Shown here piece by piece: positions 27,639 through 34,949 of a DNA stretch of 44,624 nucleotides (position 1 is its first letter; the number at the start of each line of letters is the position of its first letter). The notes under the pieces were generated by a model. That model saw nothing but the letters and a program-made list of their open reading frames with translations, searched no databases and had not been told where the DNA came from. A program made the position numbers and the translations under genes. Source of the DNA: an uncultured Alphaproteobacteria bacterium (GTDB lineage: Bacteria > Pseudomonadota > Alphaproteobacteria > RF32 > CAG-239); the NCBI GenBank assembly GCA_944393695.1, contig CALYAY010000012.1:1-44624 (forward strand), written 5' to 3'.

Positions 27639-27686
27639 ATACTACATATAGCAATATTTACTTTTGTTTAATACTATATATGGTAT
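27639..27686 (+). promoter_or_regulatory. tandem NrdR boxes upstream of nrdD
   Basis: Two 16-bp boxes resemble the NrdR consensus acaCwAtATaTwGtgt: ATACTACATATAGCAA (27639-27654) and ATACTATATATGGTAT (27671-27686). The cores are C-TACATATA-G and C-TATATATG-G. Their equivalent positions are 32 bp apart, about three helical turns, which is the spacing NrdR needs for cooperative binding. The second box lies between a candidate -35 (TTGTTT, 27664-27669) and -10 (TAGATA, 27686-27691). ATP/dATP-dependent repression by NrdR is the expected regulation. Confidence 0.75.
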
Positions 27687-27761
27687 AGATATTATCGAAA
27701 ACGATAAAACATAGTTAACTGATTGAAACTAAAGATTAAAGTGAAGGAAAGCTTGTTCGAA

Positions 27762-29819
27762 ATGTCTGAAAACACATATTCCGTTTCTCCGACAGCCGCA
27801 AAGGAGACTAAAATAAAAGACGTTATTAAACGCGATGGAACACTCGCCCCGTTTGACAGTTCTAAAATTTATAATGCCGTTCTCAAGGCCGGAACTTCCA
27901 CCGGTGAGTTTACCGAACAGGAAGCCTGGCTGTTGACGGCTCAGGTACTGAAAGTTATCGAGCACAAATTTGCCGAGCACCTGCCGTCGATTGAACAAAT
28001 TCAGGATGTTGTTGAACAAGTTTTAATTTCCGCCAACTATTTTTCCACCGCCAAAGCCTATATTTTATATCGTGACCAGCGCCAGCGTTCCCGCAACGAT
28101 CACAAGGTTATGGTCGATGTTGAAAGCTCTATTAACGAATATCTCGAAAAGCTGGACTGGCGTGTTAACGCCAATGCCAATCAGGGCTATTCCAACGGCG
28201 GTTTGATTCTGAATGTTTCCGGCAAAGTTACCGCCAACTACTGGTTGAGCCATGTTTATCCGGCCAATGTCGGTGAAGCTCACCGTAACGGAGACATCCA
28301 CATTCACGATCTGGACATGCTGGCGGCTTATTGTGCCGGTTGGTCATTGAAAAACCTGCTGCATGAAGGTTTTAACGGTGTTCCGGGTAAAACCGAAGCC
28401 GGTGCCCCCAAGCACTTGTCCTCTGCCGTCGGCCAGATGGTCAACTTCATGGGAACTCTCCAAAACGAATGGGCCGGTGCTCAGGCTTTCTCCTCAGTGG
28501 ACACTTATCTGGCTCCTTATATTCGTAAGGATAATCTGAGCTATGAAGAAGTTGAACAAAGCATGCAGGAGCTCATCTATAATCTGAACATTCCTTCCCG
28601 CTGGGGTTCTCAGACACCGTTTACTAACTTCACTTTTGACTGGGTCTGCCCCGAAGATCTGCGCGATAAGCATCCTCTGATTGCCAGCGAAGAACAGCCT
28701 TTCACCTACGGCGACCTCAAAGAAGAAATGCACATGATTAACAAAGCCTACATCACGGTGATGATGAAAGGCGACATTAAGGGCCGTCCATTTACTTTCC
28801 CGATTCCGACCTACAACATGACCCCGGATTTCCCTTGGGAGGATGACAATACCGAGCTTTTGTTTGAAATGACAGCCAAATACGGCCTGCCTTATTTCCA
28901 GAATTTTATCAATTCGGTTTTGAAACCCGGACAGATTCGTTCCATGTGCTGCCGTTTGCAGCTTGACTTGCGTGAGCTCCTGGCCCGCGGTAACGGCCTG
29001 TTTGGTTCTGCCGAACAAACCGGATCCATCGGTGTGGTCACCTTCAACTGTGCCCGCCTGGGATATGTCTACAAAGGAAACGAAACCGGCCTCTTTGCCC
29101 GTGTTGACGAGTTAATGGACATTGCCCGCACCTCTCTGGAAATCAAGCGTAAAGTCATCCAGCGTCTGATTGACGGCGGTTTGTTTCCTTACACCAAACG
29201 TTATTTGGGAACTCTGCGTAATCACTTCTCGACCATCGGCGTTAACGGCATTAACGAAATGATTCGCAACTTCACCAATGACGAACACAATATTGCCGAC
29301 CGCTGGGGACAGGATTTTGCCGTTAAGTTCTTGGATTATATCCGTGAAAAACTGGTCAAAATTCAGGAAGAAACCGGCCATATGTATAACCTGGAAGCTA
29401 CCCCGGCCGAAAGTGCCACCACTCGTTTCGCCCGTGAGGACAAAAAGCGCTTCCCCGGAATCATCCAGGCCGGCACCAAAGAAAATCCCTATTATACCAA
29501 TTCGTCCCAGCTTCCCGTGGGTTATACGGATGACCCGTTTGAAGCTTTGGATTTGCAGTCAACTCTGCAAACCAAATATACCGGAGGCACGGTATTGCAC
29601 CTTTACATGGGACAGCGCATTTCATCGGCGAAAGTTTGTCGCGACCTGGTCAAACGGGTTCTGACCAACTATCGTCTTCCCTACATCACGATTACTCCCA
29701 CTTTTTCCATTTGCCCCAAGCATGGATATATCTCGGGAGAACACAAATACTGCCCGATTTGTGATGAAGAAAAGAAGGCAGAAAAAAGAATGGCAGCCTC
29801 CAGAAAAGAAGTTGCTTAA
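27762..29819 (+). CDS. nrdD: anaerobic ribonucleoside-triphosphate reductase, catalytic part lacking the glycyl-radical domain
   Basis: The product is about 685 residues from the ATG at 27762; a TTG at 27723 and GTG at 27741 are in frame. An N-terminal ATP-cone (about 18-105, IKRDGTLAPFDSSKIYNAVL) precedes the class III reductase barrel, with active-site Cys candidates in SMCCRLQLDL and GVVTFNCARLGY. The C-terminus reads ITPTFSICPKHGY then KYCPICDEE, the zinc-type Cys region, and stops 23 residues later (TAA). The expected glycyl-radical segment (RVxGYxRPV..) is missing from this chain. It is encoded by the next gene. The enzyme reduces NTPs to dNTPs without oxygen. NrdR boxes lie upstream. 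Confidence 0.93.
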   Translation: MSENTYSVSPTAAKETKIKDVIKRDGTLAPFDSSKIYNAVLKAGTSTGEFTEQEAWLLTAQVLKVIEHKFAEHLPSIEQIQDVVEQVLISANYFSTAKAYILYRDQRQRSRNDHKVMVDVESSINEYLEKLDWRVNANANQGYSNGGLILNVSGKVTANYWLSHVYPANVGEAHRNGDIHIHDLDMLAAYCAGWSLKNLLHEGFNGVPGKTEAGAPKHLSSAVGQMVNFMGTLQNEWAGAQAFSSVDTYLAPYIRKDNLSYEEVEQSMQELIYNLNIPSRWGSQTPFTNFTFDWVCPEDLRDKHPLIASEEQPFTYGDLKEEMHMINKAYITVMMKGDIKGRPFTFPIPTYNMTPDFPWEDDNTELLFEMTAKYGLPYFQNFINSVLKPGQIRSMCCRLQLDLRELLARGNGLFGSAEQTGSIGVVTFNCARLGYVYKGNETGLFARVDELMDIARTSLEIKRKVIQRLIDGGLFPYTKRYLGTLRNHFSTIGVNGINEMIRNFTNDEHNIADRWGQDFAVKFLDYIREKLVKIQEETGHMYNLEATPAESATTRFAREDKKRFPGIIQAGTKENPYYTNSSQLPVGYTDDPFEALDLQSTLQTKYTGGTVLHLYMGQRISSAKVCRDLVKRVLTNYRLPYITITPTFSICPKHGYISGEHKYCPICDEEKKAEKRMAASRKEVA

Positions 29820-29841
29820 AACTAAGGTTAATTTATTTATT

Positions 29842-29846
29842 GGAGA
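29842..29846 (+). promoter_or_regulatory. Shine-Dalgarno site of the separate glycyl-radical gene
   Basis: GGAGA ends 7 nt before the ATG at 29854 and lies in the 34-nt gap after the nrdD stop. It supports independent initiation of the small gene rather than frameshift fusion to nrdD. Confidence 0.8.
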
Positions 29847-29853
29847 ACAGAAA

Positions 29854-30054
29854 ATGACAACTATCAACTTTGAAGATATCAAATTAAGCGATGAAGAAAG
29901 ACAGCCCTGCGAAGTATGGACCAGAGTAATGGGTTACTTCCGTCCGGTTTCTGAATTCAACGTTGGTAAAAAATCAGAGTTTTATTCCCGTAAATGTTTT
30001 TGCGAAAGCAAAGCCGTAATTAACCTTGAAAATTATGACATTGCTGCCGAATAA
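29854..30054 (+). CDS. separately encoded glycyl-radical domain of the anaerobic reductase
   Basis: The product has 66 residues. Residues 19-47 read CEVWTRVMGYFRPVSEFN followed by VGKKSEFYSRK, which is the C-terminal signature of class III reductases; Gly27 is the predicted radical site. In most NrdD proteins this segment is continuous with the catalytic chain. Here it has its own GGAGA-spaced start, 34 nt after the nrdD stop, in a different frame (+1 relative). The frame is open further upstream inside nrdD, but that part is not protein-like. The expected function is to dock onto the NrdD barrel and carry the radical installed by NrdG, by analogy with GrcA/YfiD and pyruvate formate-lyase. 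A terminator follows. Confidence 0.88.
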   Translation: MTTINFEDIKLSDEERQPCEVWTRVMGYFRPVSEFNVGKKSEFYSRKCFCESKAVINLENYDIAAE

Positions 30055-30072
30055 CCGGGAAAAATAAACAAT

Positions 30073-30108
30073 AAAACGCCGGGTGGCCTTTTTCATCCGG
30101 CGTTTTTT
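30073..30108 (+). terminator. terminator between the glycyl-radical gene and nrdG
   Basis: AAAACGCCGGGTG pairs with CATCCGGCGTTTT (one G-U pair) around an 8-nt loop, followed by extra T. It lies within the nrd locus, 18 nt after the small gene, so nrdG would be expressed by read-through or from another start. Confidence 0.85.
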
Positions 30109-30126
30109 ATACAGAGGAATTAAGAC

Positions 30127-30831
30127 ATGAATAAACCGATTCTCATTGCCGGAGCCGAAACTTTCAGCATGGTTGATTACCCGGGGCAAATGGCGGCTGT
30201 TGTTTTTATGCAGGGGTGCCCCTGGCGCTGTCCTTTTTGCCACAACGCTGATTTGCAAAAGATTGGTGCTCAAAACGGTTTTGAATGGTCAAAATTCATG
30301 GATTTCCTAATCGAACGCAAAGGCCGCCTGGATGCTGTTGTTTTCAGCGGCGGTGAGCCCTTGGTTCAGGATTCGCTGCTTGATGCCGTTCATGATGTTC
30401 AGGCTCTGGGCGGCTATAAAATCGGTCTCCATACCGGCGGTTTTCGTCCTGCTTTGTTCAAACAGGTTCTTCCCCTGCTGGATTGGGTTGGTTTTGACAT
30501 CAAAGCACCGCTTGAGCCGGCTCGTTATCAGCAGATTATCGGCATTAATCATTTGGATAAAGTCCTTGAGAGCCTCAGACTGCTGTTGGATTCGGGTATT
30601 GCCTTTGAATGCCGCACCACCTGCGATCCTCGTTTCTTGAGCCTTGACGATATTTCTCAAATCGGCGATGAACTTTCCGCTCTGGGCGTAAAGGAATATT
30701 ATCTGCAAAAATACCGCCCGGTTGCCTCCGATACCACCACCACCGATACCGCCTGTGACAGCTTTTTTGAATACCCCCCGCTGCTTGAAAAGCTGAGAAG
30801 CCAGTTCAAAACTTTTGACACCCGCCGATAA
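30127..30831 (+). CDS. nrdG: anaerobic ribonucleotide reductase activating protein (radical SAM)
   Basis: The product has 234 residues. The radical-SAM cysteines are CPWRCPFC (Cys31, Cys35, Cys38; C-x3-C-x2-C), with the GGEP motif in VVFSGGEPLVQD and a DIKAP motif in WVGFDIKAPLEP. It uses SAM and a 4Fe-4S cluster to make the 5'-deoxyadenosyl radical that creates the glycyl radical, here presumably on Gly27 of the separate small protein. At 234 residues it is longer than the compact E. coli NrdG (about 154), as in the pyruvate-formate-lyase-activase-like NrdG group. GAGGA lies 8 nt upstream of the ATG, just after the terminator. Confidence 0.9.
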   Translation: MNKPILIAGAETFSMVDYPGQMAAVVFMQGCPWRCPFCHNADLQKIGAQNGFEWSKFMDFLIERKGRLDAVVFSGGEPLVQDSLLDAVHDVQALGGYKIGLHTGGFRPALFKQVLPLLDWVGFDIKAPLEPARYQQIIGINHLDKVLESLRLLLDSGIAFECRTTCDPRFLSLDDISQIGDELSALGVKEYYLQKYRPVASDTTTTDTACDSFFEYPPLLEKLRSQFKTFDTRR

Positions 30832-30991
30832 TGTAATAAAGAGGAAAACTCTTTCCGTCAGTTAAATTATTTTTCTTCATATTTCAGCAACGATTGTTTT
30901 GCAAAACATGAGCTGAATAAGCGAAGTTTTAAATAAATAAAATATAAATAAATTAATGTTAGCTTCCTGAATATAAAAAGGGAGAAGTTGT

Positions 30992-31603
30992 ATGAAGAAA
31001 GCCGCACTGACATTAATGGCGCTGATATTGACATCCTGCGCATCAATAAAAACCGGCAATCAAAAGTTTCTTGAAATAAATTCGTCTCCGGAAGGGGCTG
31101 AAGTCTGGCTGAATGATGAACTTGTCTGTCAAACGCCTTGCCGTTATGACGTAACCGGTTCCCGAAATGAAATATTCCGTCTGGCGCTGACCATGGACGG
31201 CTACCGAATATATGAACGCAAGCTGGAACCCAAAACCCACGAAGCCGTCAAAGCCGACTTAATTTTATGTTTATTACCGCCGGTAGGGATGACCATGCTC
31301 GGTATCGATTATTACACCGGTTCCTTATGGACTTATAACGATGTCAATGCCGTCTTGGAGCGTAAGATTGACCTCAGTCCCCGCAAACTGCCGGATATTA
31401 TCCGCCCACTGACCCCGGAGACCGAAAACTATATTCGTAATAATTTTAATCGGCTGAAAGAAGAAGCTTTTTCCAGTACTTCGTCTCAGGAAAGAATCCG
31501 TACCTTGGCTTCAATGGCCGGAGTCGATATGTCCCGACTGATTGGAATGATAAGTGAAGCTCAGAATTCTGAAGAATTAATTGACTTTTTGAAAAATAAT
31601 TAA
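30992..31603 (+). CDS. PEGA-domain lipoprotein
   Basis: The product has 203 residues with a lipoprotein leader (lipobox LILTSC, Cys16). The mature N-terminus is a PEGA domain: INSSPEGAEVWLNDELVC then TPCRYDV, a small beta-sandwich often found in surface or envelope proteins. A short hydrophobic stretch follows (LILCLLPPVGMTMLG), then a helical C-terminal region with no motif I know. Envelope location follows from the lipobox; the role is unknown. GGGAG sits 8 nt before the ATG. The gene stands alone, convergent with pssA. Confidence 0.8.
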   Translation: MKKAALTLMALILTSCASIKTGNQKFLEINSSPEGAEVWLNDELVCQTPCRYDVTGSRNEIFRLALTMDGYRIYERKLEPKTHEAVKADLILCLLPPVGMTMLGIDYYTGSLWTYNDVNAVLERKIDLSPRKLPDIIRPLTPETENYIRNNFNRLKEEAFSSTSSQERIRTLASMAGVDMSRLIGMISEAQNSEELIDFLKNN

Positions 31604-31607
31604 GAAA

Positions 31608-31633
31608 AAGCGGCGCCGTTTCTGACGCCGCTT
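31608..31633. terminator. bidirectional terminator between the PEGA lipoprotein gene and pssA
   Basis: AAGCGGCG pairs perfectly with CGCCGCTT around a 10-nt loop. On the minus strand the stem is followed by five or six T, a good terminator for psd-pssA; the plus-strand tail (AATTTC) is weaker. Confidence 0.8.
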
Positions 31634-31641
31634 AATTTCTG

Positions 31642-32430
31642 TTATTTCTTAGCCTCTGCCTCGTGTTTTAATTTCAAAAAATAAAACACCCCCAGCGGAA
31701 TAGATAAGGCATAAAGGCAAACCATTGTTCCGAGAGTCAGCCAGGGCGTGCTGATAATAAAGCTGACAAACAACACCACCAACAACATCATCGGCACAAA
31801 CATATAGCTTGGCACCCGCCATTTCTTGGTTGAAATTGTCGGAATACGGCTGACCATCAGCAGCGAAACAATACACATCACTGCCGCACAAAAATAATTG
31901 TCATGTAAGAAGGCTGAATATTCCGGATTATCAAAAGACATAATTACCGGCATAATACCCAGCGCGGCCGCCGCCGGAGCCGGAACCCCGACAAAAAAAT
32001 GATGCCAGTATTCGGGCTGCGGTTCTTCTTCCAGCATAGTGTTAAAACGGGCCAGGCGCATCGCCATTCCGCAAGAAAACAACAGACAGAAAAACCATCC
32101 CAGCCGCGGAAAATCATGCAGCGTCCATTGATACATTAAAATCGCCGGCGCCACTCCGAAACTCACGAAATCAGACAGGGAATCCAGCTCGGCGCCAAAC
32201 TTTGTCGAACCTTTAAGCATCCGCGCCACGCGTCCGTCCAGCCCGTCAAAAAACGCTGCCAGAAAAATACAGACAACGGCTTTGACCCAGTCGGCCTGTA
32301 CCGAATAACGGATAGATGTAACCCCGGCGCACAAAGCCAGCATTGTGACAATATTCGGCGCAATCTTGCGAAAGGGCAGTTCCGTCAGTTTTTGCCGGGA
32401 CTGCACCAGCTTGGCATTTAATTTTTCCAT
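31642..32430 (-). CDS. pssA: CDP-diacylglycerol-serine O-phosphatidyltransferase
   Basis: The product has 262 residues and about seven hydrophobic helices. The CDP-alcohol phosphatidyltransferase motif (DG-x2-AR-x8-G-x3-D-x3-D) is visible in DGLDGRVARMLKGSTKFG followed by AELDSLSD. This is the type II integral-membrane PssA used in alphaproteobacteria and Bacillus, which makes phosphatidylserine from CDP-diacylglycerol and serine. Its start codon overlaps the psd stop by one base (TAATG), so the two steps to phosphatidylethanolamine are encoded in one unit. Confidence 0.94.
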   Translation of the reverse strand: MEKLNAKLVQSRQKLTELPFRKIAPNIVTMLALCAGVTSIRYSVQADWVKAVVCIFLAAFFDGLDGRVARMLKGSTKFGAELDSLSDFVSFGVAPAILMYQWTLHDFPRLGWFFCLLFSCGMAMRLARFNTMLEEEPQPEYWHHFFVGVPAPAAAALGIMPVIMSFDNPEYSAFLHDNYFCAAVMCIVSLLMVSRIPTISTKKWRVPSYMFVPMMLLVVLFVSFIISTPWLTLGTMVCLYALSIPLGVFYFLKLKHEAEAKK

Positions 32431-33137
32431 TACCTGATTTCCCCTTTCATCTCGGAAAGCTCGGCAGTCAGATTGGCAATGACCGTTTCTCCGGCAATCA
32501 TGGTCTGCCCGGGAACAACCTGGGGATTAACCCCGAGCGGCAGATAAACATCAAGACGCGAGCCGAAGCGGATCATGCCGAAACGCTCGCCGGCCTTATA
32601 TTCCTGACCGGCCGCCGCATCACATACGATACGCCGGGCAACCAATCCTGCAATCTGCACAAAAGCAATGTCTTTCCCGCATGAAGTTTTCATGGATAAC
32701 AGCTGGCGTTCATTATCTTTACTTGCCTTATCCAGTGTCGCGTTTACAAATTTTCCGGGAACATAAACCGCTTTGGTAATTTTTCCTTCAGCAGGTGCCC
32801 GGTTGACATGAACGTTAAACACGCTCATAAATACGCTGACCCGCGTAAACTTCTGCTTATCAAGCCCCAGTTCTTCCGGTCCTTCCGTTTCGGTAATCAT
32901 TTGCACAATGCCGTCTGCCGGTGAAACCACCACATTTTCGATTTGCGGGGTAATACGCTCCGGATCCCGGAAAAAATAAAAGCACCAGACGGTCAACATC
33001 AGACCTATCCAGCCCAGCGGCGACCATATAATGGCCAAAAAAGCAGAAACCGCAGCAAAAATGCCCACAAATTTCCAACCCTCGTTATGAATATTCGGCA
33101 AGAGGTATCTACGCCAGGAAATATCAATAGTTTTCAT
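32430..33137 (-). CDS. psd: phosphatidylserine decarboxylase, short type
   Basis: The product is about 235 residues from the ATG at 33137, which has AAAGGA 7 nt upstream. The frame extends further to 33203, but that region is leader. One or two transmembrane helices lie near residues 22-56. The decarboxylase body has [22 protein letters not shown] and the self-processing site in [12 protein letters not shown], where cleavage before Ser yields the pyruvoyl group. This is the short archaeal-type Psd common in alphaproteobacteria. It turns phosphatidylserine into phosphatidylethanolamine and is co-transcribed with pssA. A TTGACA lies upstream but has no good -10 partner. Confidence 0.93.
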   Translation of the reverse strand: MKTIDISWRRYLLPNIHNEGWKFVGIFAAVSAFLAIIWSPLGWIGLMLTVWCFYFFRDPERITPQIENVVVSPADGIVQMITETEGPEELGLDKQKFTRVSVFMSVFNVHVNRAPAEGKITKAVYVPGKFVNATLDKASKDNERQLLSMKTSCGKDIAFVQIAGLVARRIVCDAAAGQEYKAGERFGMIRFGSRLDVYLPLGVNPQVVPGQTMIAGETVIANLTAELSEMKGEIR

Positions 33138-33281
33138 TTTATTATCCTTTACTTGTAAAACCTTAAACGGAAAACTCTGCCGTGACGCTGTCAACTGCCG
33201 CAAAGCCAGAACGTTTAAGAAAAATTAAACGGGTTAACCAGATAAAGTTTAGACAATCGGAAGAAAATTACAAGTTTTATA

Positions 33282-33310
33282 TTGCATTTATAAAAAATTA
33301 TCGTTATAAA
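33282..33310 (+). promoter_or_regulatory. promoter of tRNA-Leu
   Basis: TTGCAT (33282-33287) and TATAAA (33305-33310) are 17 bp apart. The -10 lies 12 nt before the mature tRNA 5' end, which gives the short leader usual for a tRNA gene. Confidence 0.6.
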
Positions 33311-33322
33311 TTCAGTGTTAAT

Positions 33323-33409
33323 GCGCTTGTGGCGGAACAGGTAGACGCTGCAGACTTAAAATCTGTTGGGAGCAATCCCGTGCCGGTTCGATTCCGGCCT
33401 AGCGCACCA
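33323..33409 (+). tRNA. tRNA-Leu (anticodon UAA)
   Basis: An 87-nt tRNA with a long variable arm. The 5' acceptor strand is GCGCTTG and the 3' end is CTAGCGC-A-CCA with an encoded CCA (one T-T mismatch in the acceptor stem). The anticodon loop is CTTAAAA with TAA at 34-36. The D-arm sequence TGGCGGAACAGGTAGACGC and the T-arm GGTTCGATTCC are typical of tRNA-Leu. The last 19 nt are duplicated at 33580-33598. Confidence 0.95.
33391..33409 (+). repeat. attachment-site-like repeat, copy in tRNA-Leu
   Basis: ATTCCGGCCTAGCGCACCA, the 3' end of the tRNA gene, identical to 33580-33598. Tyrosine-recombinase elements commonly use such tRNA 3' ends as attB. Confidence 0.7.
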
Positions 33410-33411
33410 AT

Positions 33412-33441
33412 AAAAAGCTCCCCGTTGAGGGGAGTTTTTTT
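33412..33441 (+). terminator. terminator after tRNA-Leu
   Basis: CTCCCC pairs with GGGGAG around GTTGA, preceded by five A and followed by seven T, starting 3 nt after the CCA end. Confidence 0.85.
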
Positions 33442-33579
33442 ATTGGTGTGATAAAGATTAGAGTATCGAAGCGGCACAGGTGCCGGTTTGCCCCGCAGTT
33501 CGCAGGCAGACGGGAGTATGCCGGCAGCGAAGCTGGCGAACAAGGTCGGCGTCCAAAAACTTTTTTTTAGTTTTTAGCC

Positions 33580-33598
33580 ATTCCGGCCTAGCGCACCA
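33580..33598 (+). repeat. attachment-site-like repeat, second copy
   Basis: An exact 19-nt copy of the tRNA-Leu 3' end, 189 nt downstream and on the same strand. No rest of a tRNA precedes it (the upstream base already differs). This is the arrangement left by site-specific integration at a tRNA gene. The 170 nt in between hold no gene; an AT-rich gene block begins about 150 nt beyond it. Confidence 0.7.
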
Positions 33599-33748
33599 TT
33601 AGAGAAATCAAGGCTTTCGGTGATTTGTCGGAAGCCTTTGTTTTTGGCCGAAATGTGGTTTTGCCCCACTTTTGCCCCTAATTTACCCCTAAAATAAAAA
33701 AAACACTCCGGAATTGCTCCCCAAGCGCTTTTGCCAAATAAAGACTTT

Positions 33749-34900
33749 TTAATAAGATCTGCCGCCATAGCTGACTTGAATTTTTACATCTTTAATATCT
33801 TTACCGGTCATCGGTTCCCCGCTTTTTTCTGTTTTTTCATTTCCCACTTTTTCTGCTGTTTTTTGATTTTTAGGATTGGAAAAACCGCTTAATGCCATTA
33901 GATGGTTTGCCATTTTGTTCCCTTCTTTTTGCTGATGTCTTTTTTGAATATCTTTTGCCGCTTTTTTATCCTTATGTTCATCTTTTAAATTTTCTTCAAC
34001 AATCTTTTGCAATTCATCATCTTTATTCAGGTTTTTCATTTTGTCGGGAAATTCCGAACGAACCTTTTCCATTGCTTCATATCGGGACATTCCTTCCTTC
34101 ATATACTGGGAATAAATTTTTTTAAGTAAGTCTTTGTCTTCTTTGTTCGGAATATAATATACCGGCAAATCCCATTCCTTATACACATCTTCAATTGTAA
34201 AAGGCCCTTCATGATTAAGAATTTTTGCCTGAGTTTTTGATTCATATTCGTTGGCAAAATTTCCATCAAGACTGACAACCGGAGAAAAGCTGCTTTTATC
34301 CACCTCATAACGATACGATGGTTTTAAATCTTTTATATAATCTGAAAACTCAATATCGCTTATAACGGCACAGGGCTGATCCATATAAACGGCAAAATTT
34401 TTATATTTATCCGATTCGTTGGAGGGTGGTTTTAAAATATAAAGCGATGTACTGTTAGTTGCCGCGTAACACAAATTTTCTCCGATATTCTCAGTTAAGG
34501 CATTTCCTCTTTCTTGTACTTTGGGTGTCAGATATTCTCCCATTTCCTCCGGTGTCGCTTGTGAAAAATGATATAGACGCCGTGTCTCTTTCATAATTTG
34601 CTGAGAACGTATTTCCCGCAATGCCTGTAAGTTATTAATATATGTCTTAAAGTAATCAGAGCCGACGACTGACGATATTTCTTTTTTCAAAAATATCTTA
34701 TGCTTTTCTGCCTCCGGTTTAAATGGAAGCTTCTTATCAATAGGATATTTCTTATCAACATAAGAAGAAATTAAACCATATAATTTTTGCCCGGCGGTCT
34801 GACCTTTAAAATCAGGTTTTTGAGCTTCTTGAGAAAAAAAAGCATTCTTTTCTTCCGTTGACATATCTCTGATTTTTTTCTTGGCATCCTCAAGGCTCAT
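33749..34900 (-). CDS. unidentified AT-rich protein, effector-like
   Basis: The product has 383 residues, Lys-rich, with no signal peptide or transmembrane helix. I do not recognise the family. Residues about 110-260 have a beta-rich pattern that starts RRLYHFSQATPEEMGEYLTP and continues with YRYEVDKSSFSPVV and FTIEDVYKEWDLPVYYIP. This is reminiscent of ADP-ribosyltransferase-like folds, in which an early Y/L-Y-H-F segment opens the NAD site, but no triad can be asserted. The last 100 residues are highly charged and probably disordered. It lies 49 nt after the S41-like gene, in the same AT-rich block beside the tRNA-Leu repeat. AGGGA precedes the ATG by 10 nt. Confidence 0.65.
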   Translation of the reverse strand: MSLEDAKKKIRDMSTEEKNAFFSQEAQKPDFKGQTAGQKLYGLISSYVDKKYPIDKKLPFKPEAEKHKIFLKKEISSVVGSDYFKTYINNLQALREIRSQQIMKETRRLYHFSQATPEEMGEYLTPKVQERGNALTENIGENLCYAATNSTSLYILKPPSNESDKYKNFAVYMDQPCAVISDIEFSDYIKDLKPSYRYEVDKSSFSPVVSLDGNFANEYESKTQAKILNHEGPFTIEDVYKEWDLPVYYIPNKEDKDLLKKIYSQYMKEGMSRYEAMEKVRSEFPDKMKNLNKDDELQKIVEENLKDEHKDKKAAKDIQKRHQQKEGNKMANHLMALSGFSNPKNQKTAEKVGNEKTEKSGEPMTGKDIKDVKIQVSYGGRSY

Positions 34901-34949
34901 TTCTTATATTTCCCTGTTAAATTAGTCCTATAAAATGCAATTTATCTTT

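Larger units (their letters stand above)
27282..27761. other. 480-bp leader between the TolC-like gene and nrdD
   Basis: No convincing gene. A 96-codon minus-strand frame runs straight through the terminator and is rejected. The stretch holds a cluster of DnaA-box-like 9-mers (27398-27539), a terminator-like hairpin (27567-27590), a pair of NrdR boxes (27639-27686), and an inverted repeat TTATCG-AAAA-CGATAA (27692-27707). It is strongly AT-rich, especially from 27590 onward. Confidence 0.7.

Noticed and set aside
29817..29819. Selenocysteine or stop read-through at the nrdD end
   Set aside because: The stop is TAA, not TGA, and the two coding parts are in different frames.
29722..29853. Programmed frameshift joining nrdD to the glycyl-radical frame
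   Set aside because: The small frame is open back into nrdD, so fusion was considered. The A-rich run near 29780 is not in the phase needed for a standard -1 slippery heptamer, the shift needed is +1, and the small gene has its own GGAGA and ATG.
33304..33543. 79-codon minus-strand frame over tRNA-Leu
   Set aside because: It is antisense to the tRNA, a well-known spurious type of open frame.
33574..33768. 64-codon minus-strand frame beside the second attachment-like repeat, considered as an integrase remnant
   Set aside because: No Arg/His/Tyr recombinase motif is visible and the frame spans the repeat itself; it could not be supported.
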